NCBI GenBank assembly: GCA_965263325.1
Contig: CBDHGY010000002.1
Location: 1,984,001 to 2,048,000, forward strand
Origin: CBDHGY01 sp965263325
GTDB lineage: Bacteria; Pseudomonadota; Alphaproteobacteria; Caulobacterales; Hyphomonadaceae
Direction of reading: 5' to 3'
Length of the DNA stretch: 64,000 bases
Part shown: positions 9,129 through 18,227 of the stretch, piece after piece
Layout: every line of letters starts with the position of its first letter
Numbering within the stretch: the stretch's first letter is position 1
The notes under the pieces: generated by a model
The model's input: the letters and a program-made list of their open reading frames with translations, nothing else
Database searches by the model: none
Told to the model about the DNA's origin: nothing
Position numbers and translations under genes: made by a program

Positions 9129-9727
9129 GCATCATCTCCCGTTTGGCGTTTCTCGAAACGCTGAAACGTGATTCGCTTGACGAGTATTGAGCGCATGTCT
9201 TCTGGGACGACCGGGCGAATGCCCAAATAATCGAAAGCATTGTCGCCGGTTTTCTCCGGGACGCGGTAGATAAAGCTGTATTCGCGCCAGTCTGGGATCA
9301 TATCGAAGGTTTGCCATCCGCTCTCTCCCGGCCGGCCCGCACTGTAATTCACTTGGAAAGAATGCGCGCCTTTGCGTTCGGTCGGGCGCGCAGTGATCGT
9401 GACTTCAACCTCGTGATCGGAAAAAACACGCTCTAGATCGGAATCGAGCTCGAAATGCGGGCCTTTGATAGGATCGCGGTTTTGTGTGCCGGCTAGAGAC
9501 TCGACCATCAATACTGGCTCACCCTCACGCTCCACAATCCCCATAGCATCGTCGCCGCCCGCTATAATCCTGTTAAGCTGAAGACCTTCAACTGTGATGG
9601 TTTTGTAATCAGTATCAGCGCCGCCGATAGGGCCTCTCGGCAAATTGTCGACCCCGGGCCGCGCCGACGCTGTCACCATCAATGCGGCGAGTAAAATGAT
9701 CAGAGAAAAAAATACACGATCTGACAT
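9125..9727 (-). CDS. Exported or anchored protein of unknown function
   Basis: A 200-residue protein with an N-terminal hydrophobic segment (about 4-22, VFFSLIILLAALMVTASA) that is a signal peptide or anchor. The rest looks beta-rich: GWQTFDMIPDWREYSFIYRVP resembles carbohydrate-binding-like beta sandwiches, but I do not recognise the family. It is the first gene of a two-gene unit and overlaps kdsD by 4 bases, which hints at a surface-polysaccharide or envelope role. Confidence 0.7.
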   Translation of the reverse strand: MSDRVFFSLIILLAALMVTASARPGVDNLPRGPIGGADTDYKTITVEGLQLNRIIAGGDDAMGIVEREGEPVLMVESLAGTQNRDPIKGPHFELDSDLERVFSDHEVEVTITARPTERKGAHSFQVNYSAGRPGESGWQTFDMIPDWREYSFIYRVPEKTGDNAFDYLGIRPVVPEDMRSILVKRITFQRFEKRQTGDDA

Positions 9728-9832
9728 ACAAACGCTTACGTTAGGTTCGGCGCTAGAATTGCAACACAGTTATTGATAGCAATTTTTCATACACCTTGGC
9801 GAGTGAGTTTTACTTTAAAAAGGAAGAATTAC

Positions 9833-10969
9833 ATGACGGTATCTGCGCTACAGCGCCGAGCACGCGAGGCCCGTAGCTGGTTATTAGATGCTTGCTTTCC
9901 CCTTTGGAGCGAGGTGGGTGTTGAGAAACAGCTATTTGCTGAGCGTTTAGACCTCTCTCACAAATCTATTGACACAGACCTAACTCGCGTTCGTGTGCAG
10001 GCGCGCCAAACCTATGTGTTTGCGCTCGCCAAGCGAATGGATTGGCAACCAAGACGCGCAAGAGATCTGGTTGAACTCGGTGTGAAGGCGCTTTCTGGGC
10101 CAGCGCGGCGCGGCGACGGTCTGATTGGCAAGACCCTTTCATCAGACACAGCCGAGCTGATCGATGATACTGCTGATCTCTATGATACCGCGTTTACGCT
10201 CTTTGCACTTGCCGAGGCGGCGCGAGGTTCCGAGACCTCAGCAGCGATCTCTGCGACGTCGCGCGGTATCCTGGCTGCGGTCGACGCCCATATGAAAGAT
10301 ACCAAACACAGTGGTTACGCAGAGTGGCTGCCGCGGCCTTCTCAGCGCCTTCAAAATCCTCATATGCACCTCTTTGAAGCCTGCATGGCGCTCGATAAGG
10401 CAGATCCGTCGGGGGGGCATATGAGCCGGGCAGGTGAAATCTTTGATCTCTTCCAGAACAAATTCTCCAATGACCCCAGCGGATTGCTTGGAGAGCGCTT
10501 CAAATCTGACTGGTCAATCGAAACAGGTGATGCACATGATATCATCGAGCCGGGTCATCAATTTGAGTGGGTCTGGTTGCTTCACATATATGCAAAGCGC
10601 ACTCAGTCAGAGCCAATCGCTGCGATGCAGCATCTCTACACATTTGCTTGCAACACGCTCGATGAGGAAGGCCGAGCCATAATGGAGGTTCGCCGAGACG
10701 CCACGCCGGTTGACGCGTCTCGTCGGACCTGGTCCCAAACAGAGGCTTTGAAAGCCCATCTCGCCATGGCAGAACGCGGGGATGGGCACGCCGCTGCGCG
10801 GGCCATAATCAGCTTCGATGTGCTGATGGATGAATATCTGACCCCAGAAGGAGGGTGGATCGATCATTTCGATGACAACGGGCAGGTATTGGCGAAAGAT
10901 ATGCCAGCCTCGACCGGTTATCATGTAGCGCTTGCCTTTGACGAATTAATCCGCTTGTACGGCGCATGA
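9833..10969 (+). CDS. AGE-family isomerase / epimerase (mannose-6-phosphate isomerase-like)
   Basis: A 378-residue alpha/alpha-barrel sugar isomerase of the N-acylglucosamine 2-epimerase superfamily. Diagnostic motifs are the NPHMHLFEA stretch, EPGHQFEWVWLL and QTEALKAHLA. The frame extends upstream to 9773, but ATG 9833 with AGGA about ten bases before it is the better start. Family members act on mannose, mannose 6-phosphate, cellobiose or N-acylglucosamine; the substrate cannot be told. Next to gpmA it may feed sugar-phosphate metabolism. Confidence 0.85.
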   Translation: MTVSALQRRAREARSWLLDACFPLWSEVGVEKQLFAERLDLSHKSIDTDLTRVRVQARQTYVFALAKRMDWQPRRARDLVELGVKALSGPARRGDGLIGKTLSSDTAELIDDTADLYDTAFTLFALAEAARGSETSAAISATSRGILAAVDAHMKDTKHSGYAEWLPRPSQRLQNPHMHLFEACMALDKADPSGGHMSRAGEIFDLFQNKFSNDPSGLLGERFKSDWSIETGDAHDIIEPGHQFEWVWLLHIYAKRTQSEPIAAMQHLYTFACNTLDEEGRAIMEVRRDATPVDASRRTWSQTEALKAHLAMAERGDGHAAARAIISFDVLMDEYLTPEGGWIDHFDDNGQVLAKDMPASTGYHVALAFDELIRLYGA

Positions 10970-11008
10970 CAGACGCCTGTTAAATCTCTGACTTGAAAGG
11001 TATTTCCC

Positions 11009-11722
11009 ATGCCCACCCTCGCGCTTATCCGTCATGGCCAATCGGAATGGAACCTCGCGAACCGCTTTACTGGCTGGTGGGACGCCGACCTCACCGAAAA
11101 AGGCGAAGCCGAAGCGCAGAGCTCTGGCAAATTGCTCGCTGAAACAGGCGTTGCTTTTGATGCAGCCTTTACAAGCTACCAAACCCGCGCGATCCGCACT
11201 TTGCACTATACACTCCAGGGACTGGGCCGGATGTGGCTTCCGGAAACCAAGCATTGGAGGTTGAACGAGCGCCATTATGGCGGGCTTACGGGGCTCGATA
11301 AAGCTGAAACCGCTGAAAAACACTCAGCTGAACAGGTCCACATCTGGCGCCGATCTTACGATACACCTCCGCCACCTATGGAAGCGGGAAGTGAATTCGA
11401 TTTGTCTGCAGATCCGCGCTATGCGGGCGTTGAGGTGCCAGCAGCGGAAAGCCTGAAAATGACCCTCGAACGCGTTTTACCTTATTGGCAGGGCGACATC
11501 GCGCCTGAGTTAACATCAGGAAAAAACGTGATCATCGCAGCGCATGGAAATTCCCTACGGGCAATCGTGAAGCATCTATTTGAAGTCTCGGACGAGGATA
11601 TTCCCGATGTCGAGATCCCAACCGGCAATCCGCTTTTGATAGAATTGTCCAATGATCTAAAGCCTGTGTCAGCGCGCTATCTCGACGCTGAACGCGCCAA
11701 GGATCTCCCCGCCCTGCCGTAA
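11009..11722 (+). CDS. gpmA: 2,3-bisphosphoglycerate-dependent phosphoglycerate mutase
   Basis: Interconverts 3- and 2-phosphoglycerate in glycolysis and gluconeogenesis. It is 237 residues. The phosphohistidine motif [40 protein letters not shown] and the C-terminal [13 protein letters not shown] mark the BPG-dependent type. The start ATG is preceded by GAAAGG. It ends 2 bases from the convergent glycosyltransferase gene. Confidence 0.95.
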   Translation: MPTLALIRHGQSEWNLANRFTGWWDADLTEKGEAEAQSSGKLLAETGVAFDAAFTSYQTRAIRTLHYTLQGLGRMWLPETKHWRLNERHYGGLTGLDKAETAEKHSAEQVHIWRRSYDTPPPPMEAGSEFDLSADPRYAGVEVPAAESLKMTLERVLPYWQGDIAPELTSGKNVIIAAHGNSLRAIVKHLFEVSDEDIPDVEIPTGNPLLIELSNDLKPVSARYLDAERAKDLPALP

Positions 11723-11724
11723 GT

Positions 11725-12777
11725 TTAACGCCTGAAAGGCCCGGCTGCACCCATTACTTGTTCATAGACAGTCATCATCTGATCGACGAATTGTTTCTGG
11801 CCGAACTCATTGCAGTAAGCGATCCGGCCAGCTGCCGCCAATTTCTGGCATAAGTCTGGTGCATCAATTAGCTGCCGTATGGCCCGAGCGAGAGCTTCAT
11901 CATCTCCGCGCCGAATAATCAGTCCAGTCTCGCCGGGTGTAATCAGAGTCGACGGACCGACAGCATCGGCAGCAATGATTGGTTTTCCAGCTGCCCATGC
12001 GTCGATGACCGTTTTGCCAAAAGGTTCGATCTTACTGGGAGAAATCACAAAATCTGCCATCTCGATCAGGGCTATTCGATCATTTCGCCAGCCAAGCAAT
12101 TGAATACGGTCACTGAGACGCTGGGCCTTGATTTGCGCCTCTAACGCCCGTCGCATAGAGCCATCGCCCGCGACCAATATATGAAGGCCGTCGACCAAAC
12201 GTGCCGCGTCGAGCAGCGTGTTCAGGCCCTTTTTTGCGTGCAGGCGCGAGAGCACTAGTGCCAATGGTGCGTTTTCCGGCACACCGAAATCAGAGCGTTG
12301 CAAGGGCTCGGTTTCGATCCCTCCGGAAAACGGCGGCACAAGGAACGCCCGATCTTCTGGAACACCAGCGCTTAGGAGATCAGCAACAACGCCTGGGCTC
12401 GATCCCAAATGCCAGTCACACCCACTCATCCGATTAATGCGCGCCGTCGCGCCATGCCATGCAACTGAACGTGCACGATGACGAGAGAATGTGAACCGCC
12501 CTGCTCGCGCCTTCCAATATTGGATGACATCTGGGCGAAAACGATCAATCACCCGTGCTAGCTTGAAACGGCTCATGGAAGGAAGCGTCGGGTTCAAATT
12601 GGTCGTGGCATACGCAATTCCAGCTTCAGAAAATTTCGAAAGACGCCAATCATTGTTTGCGCGCGTGACGATATATTGTGTGATTGAACCGGCATCGGCG
12701 AAAGCCAGAACGCTATCCAGCATCGTCATCTCAGCGCCGCCATCCGGCGCGCTCGCCATAATATGCAATAGCCGCAC
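11725..12777 (-). CDS. Glycosyltransferase family 4
   Basis: A 350-residue GT-B fold transferase. The N-terminal half starts LLHIMASAPDGGAEMTMLDS; the C-terminal half holds the donor-binding pattern LVLSRLHAKKGLNTLLDA, then SPSKIEPFGKTVIDAWAAGKP, which is the EX7E-like site of GT4 enzymes. No signal peptide, so cytosolic or peripheral to the membrane. It is probably involved in LPS or capsule sugar assembly, but acceptor and donor are unknown. Confidence 0.88.
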   Translation of the reverse strand: MRLLHIMASAPDGGAEMTMLDSVLAFADAGSITQYIVTRANNDWRLSKFSEAGIAYATTNLNPTLPSMSRFKLARVIDRFRPDVIQYWKARAGRFTFSRHRARSVAWHGATARINRMSGCDWHLGSSPGVVADLLSAGVPEDRAFLVPPFSGGIETEPLQRSDFGVPENAPLALVLSRLHAKKGLNTLLDAARLVDGLHILVAGDGSMRRALEAQIKAQRLSDRIQLLGWRNDRIALIEMADFVISPSKIEPFGKTVIDAWAAGKPIIAADAVGPSTLITPGETGLIIRRGDDEALARAIRQLIDAPDLCQKLAAAGRIAYCNEFGQKQFVDQMMTVYEQVMGAAGPFRR

Positions 12778-12906
12778 AGGCCCTCCATCTGAACTTATTT
12801 CAGCAGGCTATCTGTAATAGGCTCGCGCGCAAGTATAAATGAGTTGGCAGCAAGGCCCCATTCGCGCTAACCCGACGCGTGGCGAGTCGATAAGAGGCAA
12901 ATGAGT

Positions 12907-13899
12907 ATGTCAGGCTATAGACTATTTGGGGCAGAAACTTCCCCGTACTCTATCAAAGTGCGTGCGTTCCTGCGCTATAAGAATGCTCGGTTTGACTGGA
13001 TTTCGCGCTCGCGTGAAACCGAAGCAGAGTTCAAGAATTTCGCCAGCGTACCCACGGTCCCTCTATTGCTCTCGCCGGATGGATCGGCAAATCAGGACTC
13101 AACGGACATCATCGCAACGTTGGAAGCTGACCACCCGGAGCCGTCTGCGGTACCCGACGATCCTGCATGCCGCGCGATCGCCCTGATCCTCGAAGACTAT
13201 GCGGATGAATGGTTGAACAAATGCATGTTTTACCTGCGCTGGACTCGGTCACCTGACAAAGAAGCCGCAGCGCAACGCGTGCTCTTCCAGCTTTATAACG
13301 GCAAACCGCCGAACAAGAAAAAAGAAGCACAAGACAAAATCGTCGACCGTATGAGCGAACAACTGCCAACGGTTGGGGCAGGCGAAGCAAATGGTGGTGT
13401 GCTCACAACATCGTTCCGCAGATTTGCGGAATTACTCGATGCGCATCTTGCGAAAAACCTATACTTGTTTGGCGGACGCCCAAGTGCGGCGGATTTTGCG
13501 CTGGCTGGGCAGTTTCATCAATTACTGGCGGACCCGACATCTTCCGAATATTTGACTGACCGCGCGCCGTTTGTCGCGGCCTGGAGTATGTTCATGGATG
13601 CGCCGAAGGCCGGCGCGCCATTCAAACCTCTCAGCGAATTATCTGAAACCTTGCTGCCGATAATACGAGACGAAGTATCGAAAACATATCTGCCATGGGC
13701 TGCTCTTAATTCTGAGAGTGCCTCTAAGCGCCGCAAGAAAGTTAGTATTGAACTCGAGGACGGTCAGTTCGAACAGCCAACGCAAAAATATGCTGGCAAG
13801 TCATTTAAAGCGGTCAAGAAAGCGCTTTCAAAACTCGCCGATGCTGACGGACTGGACGCATTCCTCGACGCTTCTGGCGCGAAGGCCTACTACACCTAA
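12907..13899 (+). CDS. Glutathione S-transferase family protein with long C-terminus
   Basis: About 330 residues. The N-terminal thioredoxin-like domain begins GYRLFGAETSPYSIKVRAFL and contains SVPTVPLLL with the GST cis-proline. A helical domain follows (LYLFGGRPSAADFAL). The C-terminal extension (roughly the last 60 residues, Lys-rich) goes beyond the usual GST length. ATG 12901 is only 3 bases after AGAGG, while ATG 12907 is 9 bases after, so I prefer 12907. The substrate is unknown. Confidence 0.85.
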   Translation: MSGYRLFGAETSPYSIKVRAFLRYKNARFDWISRSRETEAEFKNFASVPTVPLLLSPDGSANQDSTDIIATLEADHPEPSAVPDDPACRAIALILEDYADEWLNKCMFYLRWTRSPDKEAAAQRVLFQLYNGKPPNKKKEAQDKIVDRMSEQLPTVGAGEANGGVLTTSFRRFAELLDAHLAKNLYLFGGRPSAADFALAGQFHQLLADPTSSEYLTDRAPFVAAWSMFMDAPKAGAPFKPLSELSETLLPIIRDEVSKTYLPWAALNSESASKRRKKVSIELEDGQFEQPTQKYAGKSFKAVKKALSKLADADGLDAFLDASGAKAYYT

Positions 13900-13915
13900 G
13901 GCCTGCCACGACGAA

Positions 13916-13943
13916 AAAGGGCGGCCCATAAGGACCGCCCTTT
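13916..13943 (-). terminator. Bidirectional intrinsic terminator between GST gene and mscL
   Basis: Perfect inverted repeat AAAGGGCGG / CCGCCCTTT with a 10-base loop, between two convergent genes. On the minus strand it is followed by an extended T-run (TTTTT), so it ends mscL best; on the plus strand the run is only three T. Confidence 0.85.
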
Positions 13944-13974
13944 CCACTATACACGTACTCTACTGATTCTTTTA

Positions 13975-14400
13975 TTAGCTGTTCTTCGCTAACAAATTAC
14001 GAATTTCCTCGAGAAGAACTTCCTGACGTGGTGGCTCTGCTGGGGCTTCTTCTTCGGCTTTCTGCATTTTGTTCATGCCCTTGATGATCAAGAACATCAC
14101 AAATGCGACGATCAAGAACGAAATTACTGCAGTGATGAAATCACCAACCTTAATGGAAACTTCCTGAACCGCAGCCACCGCGACGGAGCCATCAGCAGCA
14201 AGTTGCTCCGGAACGCCCGGCGTCATCACATACTTCCAGCTGGCGAAATCTAAACCGCCCAAAACCGGGCTGATTGCTGGCAGAAACACGCCCTGGATAA
14301 ACGCAGTCACAACTGTGGCAAAAGCACCGCCCATAACAAAGCCGACCGCCATGTCGACGAGATTGCCCTTCATGGCAAATTCTTTGAATTCATTTAGCAT
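13975..14400 (-). CDS. mscL: Large-conductance mechanosensitive channel MscL
   Basis: Homopentameric inner-membrane channel that opens under hypo-osmotic tension. It is 141 residues: N-terminal amphipathic helix MLNEFKEFAMKGNLVDMAVG, first transmembrane helix with GFVMGGAFATVV, a periplasmic loop, second helix (FITAVISFLIVAFVMFLIIKG), and a charged cytoplasmic bundle ending LLEEIRNLLAKNS. A clear intrinsic terminator follows. Confidence 0.96.
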   Translation of the reverse strand: MLNEFKEFAMKGNLVDMAVGFVMGGAFATVVTAFIQGVFLPAISPVLGGLDFASWKYVMTPGVPEQLAADGSVAVAAVQEVSIKVGDFITAVISFLIVAFVMFLIIKGMNKMQKAEEEAPAEPPRQEVLLEEIRNLLAKNS

Positions 14401-14506
14401 TTTGGTTTCCCTCTCTCAGCTAGATCCCACACGCCTAGAGCGACCCTGCCTTCAATTCGTTAAGAAGGTCAATCGAATGTAACCGCTACGGGTAGGTGAA
14501 ACGGAA

Positions 14507-14806
14507 TTATCGCGCCTCAGGGTCAATCCCGCCATTCACACGCGCGCGTAATTCCTTGCCAGCTTTGAAAAACGGGACGGATTTCGCGGGTACAGACACT
14601 GCTTCGCCCGTTCGGGGATTTCTGCCTTTCCGAGCATCTCTCTTACGGACGGAAAAAGCACCGAAACCTCTCAGTTCGACACGGTCACCTTTTTCAAGCG
14701 CCGTTGTGATCTCTTCCAGAATCACGCCGATGACCCGTTCGAGGTCTTGATGACTTAAATGAGGGTTCTCCTCATGTAGCCGATTAATGAGTTCGGATCT
14801 CAACAT
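14507..14806 (-). CDS. ihfB: Integration host factor subunit beta
   Basis: Small DNA-bending protein of the HU/IHF family, 99 residues. Seen: [44 protein letters not shown] (proline-tipped beta arm), [15 protein letters not shown]. Its place directly downstream of rpsA is the classic rpsA-ihfB order, which supports the beta assignment over HU. A hairpin at 14859-14882 separates it from rpsA. Confidence 0.93.
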   Translation of the reverse strand: MLRSELINRLHEENPHLSHQDLERVIGVILEEITTALEKGDRVELRGFGAFSVRKRDARKGRNPRTGEAVSVPAKSVPFFKAGKELRARVNGGIDPEAR

Positions 14807-14858
14807 CCCCGCGCTCCCATAGCTCCGATGTGTCCCATCACAGTTATATATACGAATA

Positions 14859-14882
14859 AGGCGAAGGCTAAAGCCCTCGCCT
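14859..14882 (-). terminator. Hairpin in the rpsA-ihfB gap
   Basis: Minus-strand AGGCGAGGGCTTTAGCCTTC continuing into GCCT forms about ten base pairs with one G-T wobble and a tight loop, followed by TATTCGTATAT. It probably attenuates or ends the rpsA transcript before ihfB. Confidence 0.6.
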
Positions 14883-14940
14883 CAAACAATTTTTTAATAT
14901 TTTCTGCCAAATTTATAGGCAAGTACCAGGTAGGGAATGC

Positions 14941-16941
14941 CTAAGCCATAAGCTCCTTGGCTTGCTTGACCCATTCGTCACGCTCCATTCGGCCCTGCAT
15001 GCTGAGTTCTTCCTCAAGCGCTTCGACCTGATCAGCGCTTAGAGCAGCCACTTGCCAGAAGTGATAAATGCCTGCGGAGTTCAGCTTTTTCTCAAAGGCT
15101 GGGCCGACACCAGTGATCTTTTTCAGATCATCAGCTTCGCCTTGAGGCTCTGATAAGCGCCCTTTTTCGTCCATCTTGGAAGCATCTGCAGTTGCTGCTG
15201 GAGCTGCCGGCGCAGCCTCTGGTTCAGCGGCTGGCGCAGCTTCGGCGGATGCCTCATCTCCGCCCTGCGCAAGCGCAGCACCGAGAATATCACCAAGAGA
15301 CGCTCCGCTATCTGCAGAGCCGTATTGTGCGACCGCTTCCTGCTCTTCCGCAATTTCGAGGGCCTTGATGGACAGTGTCACGCGGCGCGATTGACGGTCC
15401 AAGTTCACGACGCGTGCGTCGATCTTGTCACCGACTGCGAAGCGCTCAGGACGCTGCTCAGAGCGATCACGTGATAGGTCCGAACGACGGATAAAGGACT
15501 TCATGCCCTGATCGCCGAAGGAGACTTCGATGCCGCCAGACGCAACTTCGGTGACTGTACAGGTGACAATGTCATTGCGCTTGACTGAACCATCCGACAC
15601 CGGATCGCCGCCAACTTGCTTGATGCCGAGCGAGATACGCTCTTTTTCTGGATCAACATCAAGAACGCGAACGGTAACTTCGTCGCCCTTGTTGTAATCC
15701 TGAATGGCTTCGTCGCCGGTCTTGTCCCAAGAGATGTCGTTAATGTGCACCATGCCATCAAGCTCCGGACCGATTCCGACAAACATACCGAACTCGGTAA
15801 TGCCACGAACTTCGCCGGTAACTTCCGAGCCAACAGGATGTTCAGCCAGGAAGGCATTCCAAGGATTATCCTGAGTTTGTTTCAGGCCGAGTGAGATGCG
15901 GCGCTTCTCCGGATCAACATCGAGCACCTCAACATCAACTTCCTGAGATGTCGAAACGATTTTGCCAGGGTGAACGTTTTTCTTCGTCCAGCTCATTTCA
16001 GATACGTGGATGAGACCTTCAACACCGTCTTCCAGCTCAACAAATGCACCATAATCGGTGATATTTGTGATTTCGCCTTTCAGGCGTGTGCCGACTGGGT
16101 ATTTTGCCTGAACGCTGACCCATGGGTCTTCGCCGAGCTGCTTCATACCGAGTGAAATGCGCTGCGTATCCGGGTTGATTTTCACAACCTGAACTTTGAC
16201 GGTATCGCCTACATTCACGATCTGGCTTGGGTGGTTCACACGTTTCCAGCTCATGTCGGTGACGTGAAGCAGTCCATCAATGCCGCCAAGATCAACGAAC
16301 GCACCGTAATCGGTGATGTTCTTGACCACGCCATCGCGGATATCGCCTTCTTTCATCTCGCCGACGATTTCAGCGCGTTGCTCTGCGCGGCTCTCTTCAA
16401 GAATTGCGCGGCGAGAAACAACAATGTTGCCGCGCGGGCGGTCCATTTTGAGGATGGCGAATGGTTGCTTTTGCCCCATCAGAGGACCCACATCGCGCAC
16501 TGGTCGGATGTCTACTTGTGAACCTGGCAGGAACGCATTCACACCGCCGAGGTCGACCGTGAAGCCACCTTTTACGCGGCCAACAATTGCCCCGTCGACA
16601 GGCTCTTCAGCATTGAATTGGCGCTCAAGTTTAACCCAAGCTTCTTCACGGCGCGCTTTATCGCGGGAGAGAACTGCATCACCAAGCGCGTTCTCGATCC
16701 GGTCGAGGTAAACTTCGACAATCGTACCGGGCTCAGGAATATCTGAGTCCAGACCAAATTCACGAACAGGGATACGCCCTTCCGTTTTCAGACCGACATC
16801 AACAATGACGGCATCATTTTCGATTGAGATAACCGTGGCAGGCACAACTTTGCCTTCAGTCATCGCAGAGGCAGCCGCGCTGCCTTCAAACATAGCGGCA
16901 AAATCGTCCGCTGTGGGGTTCATACTATCTACAGAGCTCAT
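14941..16941 (-). CDS. rpsA: 30S ribosomal protein S1 with C-terminal helix-hairpin-helix domain
   Basis: Binds mRNA on the 30S subunit and helps start translation. It is 666 residues, longer than the usual 550-570. Six S1 repeats occupy roughly residues 20-560, with repeated ITDYGAFVDLGGIDGLLHV / TDYGAFVELEDGVEGLIHVS patterns. An Ala/Pro/Glu-rich linker (about 575-605) follows, then a compact domain DDLKKITGVGPAFEKKLNSA, continuing to the C-terminus, with a GVGP helix-hairpin-helix. That extra module resembles the C-terminal extension of L21 in some alphaproteobacteria. The gene lies in the usual cmk-rpsA-ihfB order. Confidence 0.96.
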   Translation of the reverse strand: MSSVDSMNPTADDFAAMFEGSAAASAMTEGKVVPATVISIENDAVIVDVGLKTEGRIPVREFGLDSDIPEPGTIVEVYLDRIENALGDAVLSRDKARREEAWVKLERQFNAEEPVDGAIVGRVKGGFTVDLGGVNAFLPGSQVDIRPVRDVGPLMGQKQPFAILKMDRPRGNIVVSRRAILEESRAEQRAEIVGEMKEGDIRDGVVKNITDYGAFVDLGGIDGLLHVTDMSWKRVNHPSQIVNVGDTVKVQVVKINPDTQRISLGMKQLGEDPWVSVQAKYPVGTRLKGEITNITDYGAFVELEDGVEGLIHVSEMSWTKKNVHPGKIVSTSQEVDVEVLDVDPEKRRISLGLKQTQDNPWNAFLAEHPVGSEVTGEVRGITEFGMFVGIGPELDGMVHINDISWDKTGDEAIQDYNKGDEVTVRVLDVDPEKERISLGIKQVGGDPVSDGSVKRNDIVTCTVTEVASGGIEVSFGDQGMKSFIRRSDLSRDRSEQRPERFAVGDKIDARVVNLDRQSRRVTLSIKALEIAEEQEAVAQYGSADSGASLGDILGAALAQGGDEASAEAAPAAEPEAAPAAPAATADASKMDEKGRLSEPQGEADDLKKITGVGPAFEKKLNSAGIYHFWQVAALSADQVEALEEELSMQGRMERDEWVKQAKELMA

Positions 16942-17067
16942 GAGGTTCCTTGATCGGTTGGAAATAAATAGGAAGACACGGGATACGCACCGCGCGCATA
17001 CCGCCTCCAGTTTCCACCGAAGTCATTCTGAATTTCAGGCTTCGGCCTGCTTTTGAGATTTGAGCGA

Positions 17068-17715
17068 TTAACGCTCAGAAGCAGACTGTTTCGTGGCGAG
17101 CACCGCATCTATAACGGCCCGTGCCTGATCCACAGCGGCGTCTATAGTCAGATCAGTCGTATCAATCAAGACAGCATCGGCGGCTTTTGTTGCAGGTGCA
17201 TCCCGCCGAGCAGCGTCGCGCTCATCTCGCGCGGCAAGGTCTTTTTCAACATCTTCAATTGTGAGGTTTTTGCCCTCTTCGATTAGCTCGGCGTGACGAC
17301 GGCGTGCTCTTTCTTCCAGAGTGGCTGTAACCCACAATTTGGCATCTGCGTCAGGTGCGATCACCGTTCCGATATCGCGGCCATCGAGAACGGCTCCTTT
17401 TGCCTGTGTCGCGAATGCGCGCTGGAGCTGGAACAGCGCATCTCGGACTTCTGGTATCCGCGCAACTTTTGATGCGGCCTGAGCCGCTTCCGCTGTCCGT
17501 AATTCTTCATCGTCAAAATCATTGAGGTCAAGCCGGTGAGCAATCCGAGAGAGCTGGCGCGCATCTTCCAAATCCGCGCCCGCTTTCAATGCGGCGACAC
17601 CTACGGCTCTATAAAGCCGGCCTGTATCCATATGTGGCAAGCCAAACCAGCTCGCGAGCCGCTTCGCGATTGTGCCTTTCCCTGAGGCCGACGTTCCATC
17701 AATGGCGATAATCAT
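17068..17715 (-). CDS. cmk: Cytidylate kinase
   Basis: Phosphorylates CMP and dCMP with ATP. It is 215 residues: P-loop IDGTSASGKGTIAKRLA at the N-terminus, HMDTGRLYRAVG, the VLDGRDIGTVIAPDA motif and a LID-like RARRRHAEL. It is upstream of rpsA, as is usual. In many alphaproteobacteria aroA lies directly before cmk; here aroA is 1.6 kb away with other genes between. Confidence 0.95.
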   Translation of the reverse strand: MIIAIDGTSASGKGTIAKRLASWFGLPHMDTGRLYRAVGVAALKAGADLEDARQLSRIAHRLDLNDFDDEELRTAEAAQAASKVARIPEVRDALFQLQRAFATQAKGAVLDGRDIGTVIAPDADAKLWVTATLEERARRRHAELIEEGKNLTIEDVEKDLAARDERDAARRDAPATKAADAVLIDTTDLTIDAAVDQARAVIDAVLATKQSASER

Positions 17716-17748
17716 AACAGCTGCAAGTGGCGGGCAGCGCCGGCGAAG

Positions 17749-18219
17749 TCAAGCGGGCGGTCGGTGGTCAAGCCCCACAGACGCTTCATCACCGATGAAC
17801 TGTGCCCAGACGCCGCCAGGTCGCCAAACCGTGTCCATTAGCGCGCGTGCATCAGCTTCGGGCAGGCTCAAAACATCACGCTGATAGCGATAGAGGAAAG
17901 CTGTCACGCGCAAATTTGCAATGCAATGAACGTGGATCGTTTCGCCAGTCAGCCTCGTCATCTCATCGCAGAACTTTGTGAAGTGGACATCTGTTGGCGC
18001 ATCAAACTCGACCGGGATATGGATATATTTCATTCCGAGCTTCGCAACACTGGCCGCCTCATCAGGCAGCGCCTTGTCATGCTCATGCATGCCAAGATTG
18101 ATCACATGCGTAACGCCAAGGTCAGCGATATCTTTCAATTGCTCTTCGTTTGGCTGGCCGGAGGTTGTCACCCTCTGGTCAAGACGTCGGAAATGATAGA
18201 TGCCGGTTGGGTCTGACAT
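17749..18219 (-). CDS. Protein tyrosine phosphatase-like protein
   Basis: A 156-residue single-domain protein of the dual-specificity phosphatase / DUF442-like fold: the strand YHFRRLDQRVTTSGQPNEEQ, GVTHVINLGMHEHD, then the putative active loop VHCIANLRVTAF. The loop has four residues between Cys and Arg, not the canonical five of HCX5R, so catalysis may be altered or absent; other members of this subfamily seem to share the short HCxANxR form. It follows the PII gene by 8 bases and precedes cmk by 33, so all three may be one transcript. Confidence 0.72.
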   Translation of the reverse strand: MSDPTGIYHFRRLDQRVTTSGQPNEEQLKDIADLGVTHVINLGMHEHDKALPDEAASVAKLGMKYIHIPVEFDAPTDVHFTKFCDEMTRLTGETIHVHCIANLRVTAFLYRYQRDVLSLPEADARALMDTVWRPGGVWAQFIGDEASVGLDHRPPA

Positions 18220-18227
18220 GTGAACCG

